Positions 1 to 8,523 of a stretch of 64,000 nt of DNA are shown piece by piece. Numbering within the stretch: position 1 is the first letter of the stretch; the number at the start of each line of letters is the position of its first letter. Position numbers and translations under genes: made by a program. Origin of the DNA: Parasphingorhabdus cellanae (GTDB lineage Bacteria; Pseudomonadota; Alphaproteobacteria; Sphingomonadales; Sphingomonadaceae). The notes beneath the pieces were generated by a model. That model searched no databases. It was given only the letters and a program-made list of their open reading frames with translations, and was not told the origin of the DNA. The DNA is taken from the NCBI RefSeq assembly GCF_017498565.1, contig NZ_CP071794.1:62001-126000 (forward strand), written 5' to 3'.

Positions 1-1
1 T

Positions 2-598
2 GCTTGTATGATGGGTGCCAAGGTTGATCTGGTAACGACGCAGGACAATCTCGATCCCGTGGCTTCTGACCTGCAACTCGCCATCGCGCCGACGGCGAAG
101 CTGGAAGATATTGGCGGGCCGCTTGACATCATGTTTGTACCTGGCGGCACCATGGGTACGGCGGCGGTGATGGCGGATCAGCGATCGATCGACTGGATCG
201 CAAAGCAGGCCGAAACCGCGCGCTATGTTACCAGCGTGTGCACCGGATCAATGATTCTCGGTAAAGCCGGGTTGTTAAAAGGGAGGCGAGCGACCTCGCA
301 CTGGGGTGCGCACGCAATATTACCTGATTTCGGGGCCATAGCAGTCGACAAACGTGTGGTCGTCGATGGTAATATTATCACTGGTGCAGGCGTTTCGGCA
401 GGTCTTGATTTCGGCCTTTCGATTGTGGCGGCATTGCGAGGCAAGAAATATGCTGAAGCATTACGCCTGCAAGCAGAATATGCGCCCGAACCGCCAGTTG
501 CCGGCGGGACACTGGCGACAACTGATCCGGCTGTGGCAAACGCGATGAACGGCATGTTTGCTGCTACCCGTGAGCAGTTCCGTGGACTGGCATTGTAG
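2..598 (+). CDS. DJ-1/PfpI family protein (5' end outside window)
   Basis: The reading frame is open from the first bases, so the gene starts upstream of the window and only its last ~198 residues are visible. The protein shows the class I glutamine-amidotransferase-like fold of the DJ-1/PfpI superfamily: a glycine-rich loop (FVPGGTMG), then the nucleophile elbow VTSVCTGSMILGKAGLL with the conserved Cys, followed by ATSHW. The Cys-Thr-Gly elbow and the 'GKAGLL.GRRATSHW' stretch are typical of the isonitrile hydratase / transcriptional-regulator-like branch rather than of DJ-1 itself. No DNA-binding domain follows; the protein ends with an Ala-rich tail. It converges on trpE with a 31-bp gap. 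The substrate cannot be inferred. Confidence 0.85.
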   Translation, partial: ACMMGAKVDLVTTQDNLDPVASDLQLAIAPTAKLEDIGGPLDIMFVPGGTMGTAAVMADQRSIDWIAKQAETARYVTSVCTGSMILGKAGLLKGRRATSHWGAHAILPDFGAIAVDKRVVVDGNIITGAGVSAGLDFGLSIVAALRGKKYAEALRLQAEYAPEPPVAGGTLATTDPAVANAMNGMFAATREQFRGLAL

Positions 599-629
599 CG
601 ATCAAAAGGACGGTGCCAGGATGTCTCGG

Positions 630-2150
630 CTACTGCCCGAAGCCAACATCCTGCGCCCGTCTGACTGCCTCTTTCGCAGCCGCAAGCAAAGCGCCTGATT
701 TTGCTTCACATTCGCGATGTTCATAGGCGGGATCGCTGTCGGCGACGATACCCGCGCCCGCTTGCACATGTAGCAGGCCATCTTTGACAATCCCGGTACG
801 CAGAACGATGCAGCTGTCCATGCTGCCATCGGGTGAGAAATAGCCGACGCCGCCAGCATAGGCACCGCGGGTTTCCGGCTCCAGTTCGGCAATGATCTGA
901 CAGGCGCGGACTTTTGGTGCGCCACTTACCGTGCCAGCCGGAAAACCCGCGAACAGAGCATCGAGTGCATCTTTGTCCGGCGCCAATTCCCCCACCACAT
1001 TCGAGACAATATGCATAACGTGGCTGTAAAATTCGACCGTGTAGCTGTCGGTTACTTCGACGCTATTGGCCGCGCTCACCCGGCCGACATCATTGCGGCC
1101 AAGGTCGAGAAGCATGAGATGCTCGGCGCGCTCTTTGGGATCGGCAAGCAAGCTGTCGCGATTGGTTTTGTCTTCGGCCGCATTGGCACCGCGTGGGCGG
1201 GTTCCCGCAATCGGTCGGATGGTGACCTCCCCGTCACGGGCGCGCACCAATATCTCAGGACTGGAACCGATTAGGGCAAAGCCCGGCAGGTCCAGGAAAA
1301 AAAGGAAAGGTGAGGGGTTAATCCGCCGCAAAGCGCGATAAAGTTCTACCGGCGGCAAAGCGAAGGGGGCCGTAAACCTTTGTGCCAATACCACCTGAAA
1401 AACATCACCAGCTTCGATATAATCTTTAGCGCTGAGCACCATATTCTCATATTGTTCTGGCTTCAGCTTCGCTTCGAAAGCAAGATCATCAGGATTGAGA
1501 GCAGGGGGTTCAGAGGCAAAAGCTGGCACAGGTGCCGCAATCTGTCGTTCCACTTCATCCAGCCGCTCTTCGGCACTCGCAATCTTGCTGTCGGCATCAC
1601 CAGTGGTTTCTGGCCAAACCGGAGCGACCAGAAACATCTCATCCGCCAGCCGGTCGAAAATGACGATCACAGTGGGCCGGACAAACAGCATGTCTGGCAA
1701 GTCCAATTCAGACTGGGAGGCCCTTGGCAGTTTTTCGACCAGTCCAATGGTCTCATAGCCAAAATAGCCGACCAGGCATGCCAAAGCCCGCGGGAGACCT
1801 TCGGGCACGTCCATCTGACACCGTTTGACCAATTTGCGCAAAGCATCGAGACTGCTCGCTTGTTCCGGTTCGAAGCTGTCGCGGTTGGTTAACCAGTGCC
1901 GGTTGATTGATGCCTGTTCACCATCAGCGCGAAACACAAGGTCCGGGGCCAGTCCGATCAGGCTATGTCGCCCTCGCGTCTCACCACCTTCCACGGATTC
2001 GAGCAGGAAGTCGCCGCGCTCGGCTTCGATCAATTTGAGCGCTGCAGATACCGGCGTTTCAGTATCCGCAACCTGTTTGCGCCAGACCAGCGCCGGCTTG
2101 CCTGCTTTCAATGCTTGTTGTGCAGCGCTAATGCCAAAGCTTTCTTGCAT
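630..2150 (-). CDS. trpE: Anthranilate synthase component I
   Basis: Converts chorismate (with ammonia or glutamine supplied by TrpG) to anthranilate, the first committed step of tryptophan synthesis. At 506 aa it is full length. The N-terminal half carries the tryptophan feedback-site motif LLES (in GDFLLESVEGG). The C-terminal chorismate-binding domain includes RINPSPFLFFLDLPG, SSPEILVR, IAGTRPRG, the LMLLDLGRNDVGRV stretch, GAPKVRA and the terminal AGAGIVADSDPAYEHRE. It is co-oriented with ppiD, whose stop codon lies 29 bp upstream of the trpE start, so the two probably form one transcript. No trp leader peptide or attenuator is visible. No trpG lies next to it in the window. Confidence 0.97.
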   Translation of the reverse strand: MQESFGISAAQQALKAGKPALVWRKQVADTETPVSAALKLIEAERGDFLLESVEGGETRGRHSLIGLAPDLVFRADGEQASINRHWLTNRDSFEPEQASSLDALRKLVKRCQMDVPEGLPRALACLVGYFGYETIGLVEKLPRASQSELDLPDMLFVRPTVIVIFDRLADEMFLVAPVWPETTGDADSKIASAEERLDEVERQIAAPVPAFASEPPALNPDDLAFEAKLKPEQYENMVLSAKDYIEAGDVFQVVLAQRFTAPFALPPVELYRALRRINPSPFLFFLDLPGFALIGSSPEILVRARDGEVTIRPIAGTRPRGANAAEDKTNRDSLLADPKERAEHLMLLDLGRNDVGRVSAANSVEVTDSYTVEFYSHVMHIVSNVVGELAPDKDALDALFAGFPAGTVSGAPKVRACQIIAELEPETRGAYAGGVGYFSPDGSMDSCIVLRTGIVKDGLLHVQAGAGIVADSDPAYEHRECEAKSGALLAAAKEAVRRAQDVGFGQ

Positions 2151-2179
2151 CAGTCGAAAGAAGGACGAAAACGAGACAA

Positions 2180-4123
2180 TTAATTGCCGCCCGTCAGCTG
2201 GTTTTTCAAACTAGCGAGCGCATCTTCATTTCTCTCAACACCGACATCTGCCTTCATCGCGTTGATAAACTGCTCGGTATATTCATTACCGAATACCTGC
2301 TTAAACTGTGCCCGCGTGGCGTTGAGCAAATCTGTACGTGTAGAGGCATCTCCGCGATTAATCTTGTTAAGATTCACCACGAACCAGCCCTGATTCTGTT
2401 GAGCCTTGAGCGTTTTGGCGGTGTTTTCGGCCATGCTAAACATCAACGATAGCGGCGGAGGAACTTGTCCCTGCTGGCTCTGTCTCGCCAGATCGGCACG
2501 GGTACTGCTGACATTTTCAATATTTGGCAATTTGACTTTGGCGTTAGCCACCGCTTCGGAAAGCGCCGTACCGCCGCTCACTTCTTTTGCTATTTGATCG
2601 GCGATGACTTTCGCTTTTTTGGAGCCTTCATCCAGCATATAATCGCGCGTCACGACAGGCTTAATCGCATTGAGCGGTGGCGGCGCGGCTTCGGTTATGT
2701 TGGTCACGTCGAGAATAGCATATTGCTGCCCTGCAATAATCTCGACCACCTGGGGATCCGAATCCTCTTCCAGCGAAAATGCGATAGGAAGAATGCGCTG
2801 CATTTCCGGTATGGGACGATAATTTTGATCTTCCGGGTTTTGGCCATTGGCAAGCAAGGCAGGGGTCGATTCAATTTTAAGCCCTTCCGCATCAGCCACA
2901 TCTTGCAGGGAAGACCCTGCGGCAAATTCATCTTCCATTGTCACGGTAAGTTTTGCCAGAGCGACATCAACTTTTTCGCGCGTGAGGTCCGAAACAATTG
3001 TTGCCCGTACCTGATCAAGCGTTTGTGCAGGGACCTTCTGGACATCATTGATTTTAGCGATATGCCAGCCGAGCGCGCTTTGCGCTGGTGCCGAAACACC
3101 GCCTGATGGCGCTGAAAATACGGCATTGGCAACGGCCTGAGAGGCGGTGCCAGCCAGCGCTGATTTGTTGATGGACCCAACTTCTGCGACAGAAAGGCCG
3201 ACGGATTCTGCTGCCGCGCCAATAGTATCGCCGCCCGATATCTTGTCCGCTAGTGCTTTTGCGGCCGCTTGGGTTGGCAAAATTACCTGATCAATATTCC
3301 GGGTTTCGCTGGCGGCATATTTCGCCTTGTCGAGATTGTAACGACCCTGGATTTCTTTCTCGGTTGGTTTAATCTTGTCGTTAAACCGCTCTTTGGAAAA
3401 GATCGCATAGCTAATCGTACGGCGTTCTGGAATCGTGTAACGGGAGCTATTTTTGCTATAAAAAGCAGCCAGAGCGGCATCGGCCGGCGTTACATTCTCG
3501 ATAAAAGCGGCAGAGGGGACAATTGCTATCTGACCCTGACGCGCTTCCAAAAGCAAAGAAGCATAAGGCGTTACCAATGTTTGCGGAACCGATGCACCAA
3601 AGCCGGCAATTGGAAGCAACTGATCTGCCAGTAAATTACGTGTGAAATCATCGCGTAATTGCTGTTCCTTGATGCCTTGCTGTTGCAGCGCACGGCGGAA
3701 ATTTTCTTCGCTAAATTGGCCATCAGCGCCTTGGAACGACGGTATGTCGGCAATTTCGCTATCGACCAGTCGCTTGCCTGCTGTCATGCCATATTTGTTG
3801 CCAAATGCGGCGATCGAAAAACTATTGATCAGCCGGTCCAATATTCCATCAAATCCGCCACCTTCAACAAAAGTTTTGAGATCCAGTCCGGTATTCTCCC
3901 GCTGCTCGGCGCGAAAAGCATTGTTGACCGACTGACTGAGCTCAGCAGTGGTCAATTTTGAATCGCCAACTTGTGCCGCTGTTCCAGAACCGGTGACGCC
4001 GCCGAAGGCGCCCGAACCGGTCACATCTGCCGAAGCAAAGGCAATAGCGATCAGTGCCACGAAACACATCGTCAAGAACAAGCCGATTTTCGAAGAGAAG
4101 ATGTTGCGGAAAAATGTAATCAT
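2180..4123 (-). CDS. ppiD: PpiD-type membrane-anchored peptidyl-prolyl isomerase / chaperone
   Basis: A 647-aa inner-membrane protein with a short cytoplasmic N-terminus, one membrane segment (about residues 12-32, IGLFLTMCFVALIAIAFA) and a large periplasmic part. A SurA_N-like helical domain follows the anchor, and a parvulin-like region around residues 270-370 ends in ALGWHIAKINDVQ, typical of PpiC-type rotamases. The 'SurA N-terminal domain' proteins upstream of trpE in sphingomonads have this layout. Expected role: folding of newly exported envelope proteins at the Sec translocon. PpiD parvulin domains are often catalytically weak, so chaperone activity is the safer inference. It is divergent from tpiA and is followed by trpE after 29 bp. 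Confidence 0.88.
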   Translation of the reverse strand: MITFFRNIFSSKIGLFLTMCFVALIAIAFASADVTGSGAFGGVTGSGTAAQVGDSKLTTAELSQSVNNAFRAEQRENTGLDLKTFVEGGGFDGILDRLINSFSIAAFGNKYGMTAGKRLVDSEIADIPSFQGADGQFSEENFRRALQQQGIKEQQLRDDFTRNLLADQLLPIAGFGASVPQTLVTPYASLLLEARQGQIAIVPSAAFIENVTPADAALAAFYSKNSSRYTIPERRTISYAIFSKERFNDKIKPTEKEIQGRYNLDKAKYAASETRNIDQVILPTQAAAKALADKISGGDTIGAAAESVGLSVAEVGSINKSALAGTASQAVANAVFSAPSGGVSAPAQSALGWHIAKINDVQKVPAQTLDQVRATIVSDLTREKVDVALAKLTVTMEDEFAAGSSLQDVADAEGLKIESTPALLANGQNPEDQNYRPIPEMQRILPIAFSLEEDSDPQVVEIIAGQQYAILDVTNITEAAPPPLNAIKPVVTRDYMLDEGSKKAKVIADQIAKEVSGGTALSEAVANAKVKLPNIENVSSTRADLARQSQQGQVPPPLSLMFSMAENTAKTLKAQQNQGWFVVNLNKINRGDASTRTDLLNATRAQFKQVFGNEYTEQFINAMKADVGVERNEDALASLKNQLTGGN

Positions 4124-4301
4124 AAGAATATTGCAATTCAGTTAGAGCGAATAAATTTTCCGATGCTTTAGGCGGCTTGCGTTTTTCGTTCAAGCAAAAG
4201 GGGATCATTCATTATCGCCCGTTGATTATCGAAAGCCATTTGGCAGTTGCAACAGAATTTGTTAGCGCTTGGATGCAACAAAAAACGGGATGGGAGTTAT
4301 C

Positions 4302-5048
4302 ATGGCCAATCGGAAATTTATCGTCGGTAACTGGAAGATGAATGGTTTGCATGACCAGTTGTCTGACATTGGTGACATTGCTGCCATCGCAAGCGAGCAT
4401 AAAGATATCGATGTTGCAATCTGCCCGCCCACTACCTTGATTGCACCGGCGGCCGAAAAAGTCCCTGATTTCATGATTGGCGCTCAGGATTGTCACTCAG
4501 CCGCAAATGGCGCGCATACAGGCTGCCTGTCGGCTGATATGATCCGCGAAACCGGCGCGCTTTTGAGCATATTGGGCCACAGTGAACGCCGCGCGGATCA
4601 GCATGAAACCGATGCCGATGTCAAAGCAAAGGCTGAAGCCGTCCATGCGGCCGGGTTGGGAGCCATTATCTGTGTCGGTGAGACCGAAGCGGAACGCGAT
4701 GACGGGAAAGCGGTGGAAGTGGTTTGCGGTCAGTTGGAAGGATCGTTCCCTGAGGAACCCAGTGCGGACTGGCTGACCATTGCTTATGAACCGGTTTGGG
4801 CAATCGGGACAGGCCGGGTGCCTGAAACATCCGATGTGGAAGAAATGCATGCTGCCATTCGCAATAAATTGGGTAAGTTAATGGGTGACGGTGCCGATGC
4901 CGTGCGCATTTTATATGGCGGTTCAATGAACGGCGGCAACGCGGCTGCATTATTGGCTGTGCCTAATGTTGATGGCGGCCTGGTTGGCGGCGCAAGCCTG
5001 ACAGCCGAAAAATTTGGACCGATTATCGAGGCGGCCGCGGCAAGCTAG
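4302..5048 (+). CDS. tpiA: Triosephosphate isomerase
   Basis: Interconverts dihydroxyacetone phosphate and glyceraldehyde 3-phosphate in glycolysis/gluconeogenesis; cytosolic TIM barrel of 248 aa. Catalytic residues are visible: Lys in GNWKMNG near the N-terminus, His in ILGHSERR, and Glu in YEPVWAIGTG. The phosphate-binding loops (LYGGSMNGGN and GLVGGASL) follow. The start at MANRKF was chosen over an ATG 33 bp upstream because GGGAG lies 5 nt before it and family members begin with this sequence. The stop codon overlaps the GTG start of the next small gene by one base (TAGTG), indicating translational coupling. Confidence 0.97.
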   Translation: MANRKFIVGNWKMNGLHDQLSDIGDIAAIASEHKDIDVAICPPTTLIAPAAEKVPDFMIGAQDCHSAANGAHTGCLSADMIRETGALLSILGHSERRADQHETDADVKAKAEAVHAAGLGAIICVGETEAERDDGKAVEVVCGQLEGSFPEEPSADWLTIAYEPVWAIGTGRVPETSDVEEMHAAIRNKLGKLMGDGADAVRILYGGSMNGGNAAALLAVPNVDGGLVGGASLTAEKFGPIIEAAAAS

Positions 5049-5263
5049 TGGCAAAAGCGCCGGATCTGCCCGAGGATATTGTCAGCGAAATTATTGAAAT
5101 GGCACTGAGTGATCATGTGCCGTTTGAAACCATTCGCAAGCTTCACGGCGTCAGTCCCGACGAAGTGAAAGCAATTATGCGGTCTAATTTGAAAACCGGT
5201 AGTTACCGGGCCTGGCGCAAACGTGTGCGTGATTTTCGTGACCGCCGGGCCGTGTATAAGTGA
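5048..5263 (+). CDS. DUF2805 / TIGR03643-like small protein
   Basis: A 71-aa basic, helix-rich protein starting with GTG that shares one base with the tpiA stop. Its sequence (PEDIVSEIIEMALSDHVPF..I....GVSPDEVKAIMRSNLK..SYRAWRKRV) matches my recollection of the short DUF2805/TIGR03643 family, which looks like a compact helix-turn-helix, but no function is established. The C-terminus RRAVYK is strongly positive, consistent with nucleic-acid binding (inference). Coupling to tpiA implies co-expression rather than a shared pathway. Confidence 0.8.
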   Translation: MAKAPDLPEDIVSEIIEMALSDHVPFETIRKLHGVSPDEVKAIMRSNLKTGSYRAWRKRVRDFRDRRAVYK

Positions 5264-5290
5264 ATTCGGGATTTGAAAAGCATCAAACGG

Positions 5291-5327
5291 AAAAAGCGAT
5301 TCCGCGCGGTTCAATGCGCGGAATCGC
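5291..5327 (-). terminator. Rho-independent terminator of the Cys-repeat gene
   Basis: Perfect 12-bp inverted repeat GCGATTCCGCGC / GCGCGGAATCGC (5296-5307 and 5316-5327) with an 8-nt loop. On the minus strand it is followed by five T residues (5291-5295), so it terminates the gene ending at 5338. It may also slow plus-strand transcription from tpiA and the small gene after it. Confidence 0.9.
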
Positions 5328-5337
5328 CAGTATTCTG

Positions 5338-5646
5338 CTATTTTATGCAATATTTTCCGGATGCTTTTAGACCGCCCGGACAGCTGCCGCTTTTCACTTC
5401 GGCATAGTCGCCTTTGTCACCGACGCAATAATTGCTCGAAGATTTGAAGCCGGTTGGGCAAGAACCGATTTTGGCTATGGCCACTTTTCCGGAGCTTGAT
5501 TTACAGTTGCCACCGGAGGCTTTGAAGCCGGTTGGACAGCTGCCGTCTTTGGTCACGCTGGTGCTGCTCGATTGGGCAAAAGCCAGTGGCGCGTAAAGCC
5601 CGGATGTCGCAATTGCCGCCGCGGCTATCATGGTAAATGTTTTCAT
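5338..5646 (-). CDS. Secreted small protein with three Cys-containing repeats
   Basis: A 102-aa protein with a clear signal peptide (MKTFTMIAAAAIATSGLYAPLAFA, cleavage after AFA), so the mature ~78-aa protein is periplasmic or secreted. The mature part consists of three imperfect repeats of the form GSCPxG(F/L)K(A/S)SxxxC, beginning near residues 36, 61 and 87, each with two Cys spaced about 12 apart. The pattern suggests one disulfide per repeat, giving three small knots. No enzyme family is recognised. It has its own terminator (5291-5327). The next upstream minus-strand gene, also exported, ends only 35 bp away and may be co-transcribed. Confidence 0.8.
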   Translation of the reverse strand: MKTFTMIAAAAIATSGLYAPLAFAQSSSTSVTKDGSCPTGFKASGGNCKSSSGKVAIAKIGSCPTGFKSSSNYCVGDKGDYAEVKSGSCPGGLKASGKYCIK

Positions 5647-5681
5647 AGATATTTCCTTATACTGGTTTTGAAATTTGATGA

Positions 5682-6527
5682 CTAACGGCCGGAAGCGCTC
5701 ATATATTCAAAGCCGACCAGACTTTGGCCGGTACGTTTATTGTAATATTGGCAGTAAAGTTTCTCGGTCGGTCCGCGGAATTTGCCGGTGGTGCGGGCCA
5801 GAAAGCTGATGCCATATTTGCCGCGCTTTTTGATATCGGCGGAATAGGCGGACGCGCGAGACGAATTGCTTCCGGTCGCGCAATTGGTGACGCCCTGATC
5901 ATTGCCACAATGCAATTTCATGTGGGAATCGCCAAGATACTGGTCGCTGTTCCACGTCCAATAATCGGTAACGCCGGCACCCGGGTTGTCGGACCGTACG
6001 CACTGCCATTCAAAATCATTGCCTTTGTCGAGCGCTTTATACTGTGCGCGATTGACCTCGAAATAGACGACTTCGCCGGATTGCAGGCCGGGTGTGATGA
6101 TACAGCTTTTGCTGACTTTTCCGGGCTTTCGATTGATGAAGCCCGTACGCTTTTCTTTGCTGAAGCCTTGTTGGAAGGTATATTCGCCAAGGTTACCTAT
6201 GGTAACATCGGATAAAGCAAGGCCGGTACATTTGGTCTGCGATGTCAGATTGGCCGAAGGCATACCCATTTTATAATCGGTACGGGTTGGTGTCCGCTTG
6301 GCTGTGCGCGGGCTATTGCTGGTGCTGCCCCGGTTGGAAAAGCCGCTTGATGAGGTTCCGGTTACTCGATCAATAACCTCGACAGCATCGTCGACCCTTT
6401 TCTTTTCCTTTTTCACTTTCTTGACGGCGCTTTTCAATCCGCCAAATGGATCACGCGCTTCGGCCATATGCCCGGTGGATAGAACGGCAACGCCTGCAAG
6501 TAGGTACATAGTATTTTTGAGTGACAT
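5682..6527 (-). CDS. Secreted protein of unknown function
   Basis: A 281-aa exported protein. The start at MSLKNTMYLLAGVAVLSTG was chosen over an upstream in-frame start because it gives a proper signal peptide (cleavage after AEA) and has GGAG 7-8 nt before it. A Lys-rich segment follows (LKSAVKKVKKEKKRVDDA), then a Ser/Thr/Arg-rich linker. The C-terminal domain is probably a beta-sandwich, with a Trp/Tyr-rich centre (EWQCVRSDNPGAGVTDYWTW) and several Cys. I do not recognise a family. The last ~90 residues (KRGKYGISFLARTTGKFRGPTEKLYCQYY) look globular and conserved in style. A perfect CRP-type site lies about 100 bp upstream of the start. Confidence 0.7.
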   Translation of the reverse strand: MSLKNTMYLLAGVAVLSTGHMAEARDPFGGLKSAVKKVKKEKKRVDDAVEVIDRVTGTSSSGFSNRGSTSNSPRTAKRTPTRTDYKMGMPSANLTSQTKCTGLALSDVTIGNLGEYTFQQGFSKEKRTGFINRKPGKVSKSCIITPGLQSGEVVYFEVNRAQYKALDKGNDFEWQCVRSDNPGAGVTDYWTWNSDQYLGDSHMKLHCGNDQGVTNCATGSNSSRASAYSADIKKRGKYGISFLARTTGKFRGPTEKLYCQYYNKRTGQSLVGFEYMSASGR

Positions 6528-6626
6528 TGGTAATCTCCCTTGTTGTCGAGAGAGCAAATGTCTGGATTTGGGCCATAGGAGAATATGCCATATGGGATAA
6601 GCGCACGAATGAATTGGCTCTGCTTC

Positions 6627-6642
6627 TGTGATCCAGGTCACA
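6627..6642. promoter_or_regulatory. Perfect CRP/FNR-type palindrome
   Basis: TGTGATCCAGGTCACA matches the classical CRP consensus TGTGA-N6-TCACA exactly. It sits in the divergent intergenic region between the secreted protein gene (start 6527, minus) and the LuxR-hydrolase gene (start 6769, plus). A crp-family gene lies 4.7 kb away at 11299. Which promoter it serves is not visible. Confidence 0.7.
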
Positions 6643-6768
6643 AGAGGCGGCGGGACGAACGCATCCCGTTCGTTTTTTGCAATTGCTTGCCCGAAAAGAC
6701 ACGTTATCAGCGTCGATGAAAAATGCTTGTTGCAAGCGGAGTTTGATTAAGTCGGGAGCGAAGTTTCA

Positions 6769-8523
6769 GTGGATCGCGAAATCGCCGGGCGTGACGAAGA
6801 TATTGTAAAGCTAGCCTATTCGCTGGCCATCGGTCCCTATCGCTATCGAGAAATGTTCGATCTTTTGGGAACGCGGTTGGACCAGGCCTTAGACAAAGCA
6901 AAGGATAGCGCCGACGGGTCCGACGGATCAGATTTCGACGAAGATACTATCCGATCGGTATTTGAACCTCTGGTGCCTCATTTTGAAAATGCTCAGTCGC
7001 TGATGGATATGCAGGGCCGCCCCTCCGACAGTGCCAAATATTCGATGAAAATGATTGATGCAGACAGCCGTCCCTCCGCTTTAATCGATGCAGACGGCCG
7101 GATTGTTTACGCCAATAGCGCCGCTGAGGAGATGTTCAGGCTTCACACGGGAAAATGTCCCGATGAGGGTCTTTTCGAGCGCGGCCATTTCAAAACCCTC
7201 TTGTCCAATTTGCAGTCACTGGAACGGTTTGAGTTGAACAAGGTCATCAGCATTTTCGGAATGGAAAGCGCTGACGGAGAGGAGATGGTCAAAGTTGCCC
7301 TGACCAAAGTGCATGATTCCGACGGTAAAGCGATTGGCCATATTTCCGCCATTCACATAAGCTGGTTCCCCGATATCGGAATGCAGTTCCAGACATTGCT
7401 CAATCTCACACCCGTAGAGCTGGAAATTACCAAGGCGGTTGTTACCGGACTCTCGCTAAATGATCTGGCCATTAAGCGTGGCCGTTCAATCGGCACGGTA
7501 CGTCATCAGGCCAAGTCTCTTTTGGCTAAACTCAATCTGCGATCGCAGACCGAATTGGCTTGTCTTTATTCCGGGTTTTCAAAATTTAACGTCAAAGGGC
7601 AGGGGGGCGCGAAAGGCGAACTGCCAGAAACCGACGATCGTGTCGGGTGCCATGTTTTGTTGCGCTCGGATAATCGGGTTCTGGATTATGAATTGGTGGG
7701 CGCAACAAGTGGGCAGCCGGTGCTGTTTTTTCCAGCTTTACTGGGCGGCATGACGGTGACAGATGATATGCATCGCGCGCTTTCCCGGTATGGATTACGT
7801 CTGATCATGGTTTGGCGGCCTGGGCTTGCCAATAGCGGAATGGATGGTCCCGCGGGATCCGACAGCTTTGCGCGCTACGCCGAAGACATAAGAGCATTGC
7901 TGGACGCGCTTGGCATAAAATCCTGTCCCGTGATTGGCCATATCACTGGTGCAATGTTCGCTTATGCCATCGCTAAATACCTTGCTAACCGCATCACAGG
8001 TGTCGTCAATATCAACGGCATTGTACCGATGGAACCTGGTCCGCATCTTGCCAAAGTTGATCGGGCAGAACGGCTGCGCTTATATCTTATGCGCCATTTT
8101 CCCAAAATCGGTCGGTTTGTGGTTCATGGTGCGCTCGCAAAGGTCGATTCCGGCTATGATCATGAATATCTCCACGCGTTTCTGGGCGACAACGACCACG
8201 ACCAGCGCACAATTGAACGAGAAGATATTCGCACGCAGTTTCGGCAGGCTTTCCAGAAGACAACAAGGCAAGGCTATGATGGCTTTACCAATGAATTGGC
8301 TCTGGCCAGTGGCGAATGGCAATATCTGATCGATGACAGGCTATGCCCGGTTCACAACCTGGTTGGGCAACATAATCTTCACTATACGCCCGAGGTGATG
8401 CAGGATTTCGCGGCTGGTCGGGATAATTTTGATGTCGAAGTCGTGCAAGATACCGCACACCTGCTACTATATCAAAGCCCGGATGTGGTATTTAAGCCGG
8501 TGGCAGATTTAGCGGGCAGCTAG
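6769..8523 (+). CDS. PAS - LuxR HTH - alpha/beta-hydrolase fusion regulator (pseudo-hydrolase)
   Basis: A 584-aa protein with three modules. Residues ~95-200 form a PAS-like domain (RPSALIDADGRIVYANSAAEEMF). Residues ~208-268 are a LuxR/GerE helix-turn-helix (LTPVELEITKAVVTGLSLNDLA..RGRSIGTVRHQAKSLLAKL). Residues ~290-584 form an alpha/beta-hydrolase fold. In the hydrolase part the nucleophile elbow, normally G-x-S-x-G, reads G-H-I-T-G (390-394), so the serine is Ile. The acid position (GQHNLHYTP) has Asn where Asp is usual, while the terminal His (DTAHLLL) is kept. The domain is therefore probably a ligand sensor, not an enzyme. The GTG start has GGGAG 10 nt upstream. Likely a cytosolic one-component transcription factor; ligand and targets unknown. 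Confidence 0.85.
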   Translation: MDREIAGRDEDIVKLAYSLAIGPYRYREMFDLLGTRLDQALDKAKDSADGSDGSDFDEDTIRSVFEPLVPHFENAQSLMDMQGRPSDSAKYSMKMIDADSRPSALIDADGRIVYANSAAEEMFRLHTGKCPDEGLFERGHFKTLLSNLQSLERFELNKVISIFGMESADGEEMVKVALTKVHDSDGKAIGHISAIHISWFPDIGMQFQTLLNLTPVELEITKAVVTGLSLNDLAIKRGRSIGTVRHQAKSLLAKLNLRSQTELACLYSGFSKFNVKGQGGAKGELPETDDRVGCHVLLRSDNRVLDYELVGATSGQPVLFFPALLGGMTVTDDMHRALSRYGLRLIMVWRPGLANSGMDGPAGSDSFARYAEDIRALLDALGIKSCPVIGHITGAMFAYAIAKYLANRITGVVNINGIVPMEPGPHLAKVDRAERLRLYLMRHFPKIGRFVVHGALAKVDSGYDHEYLHAFLGDNDHDQRTIEREDIRTQFRQAFQKTTRQGYDGFTNELALASGEWQYLIDDRLCPVHNLVGQHNLHYTPEVMQDFAAGRDNFDVEVVQDTAHLLLYQSPDVVFKPVADLAGS

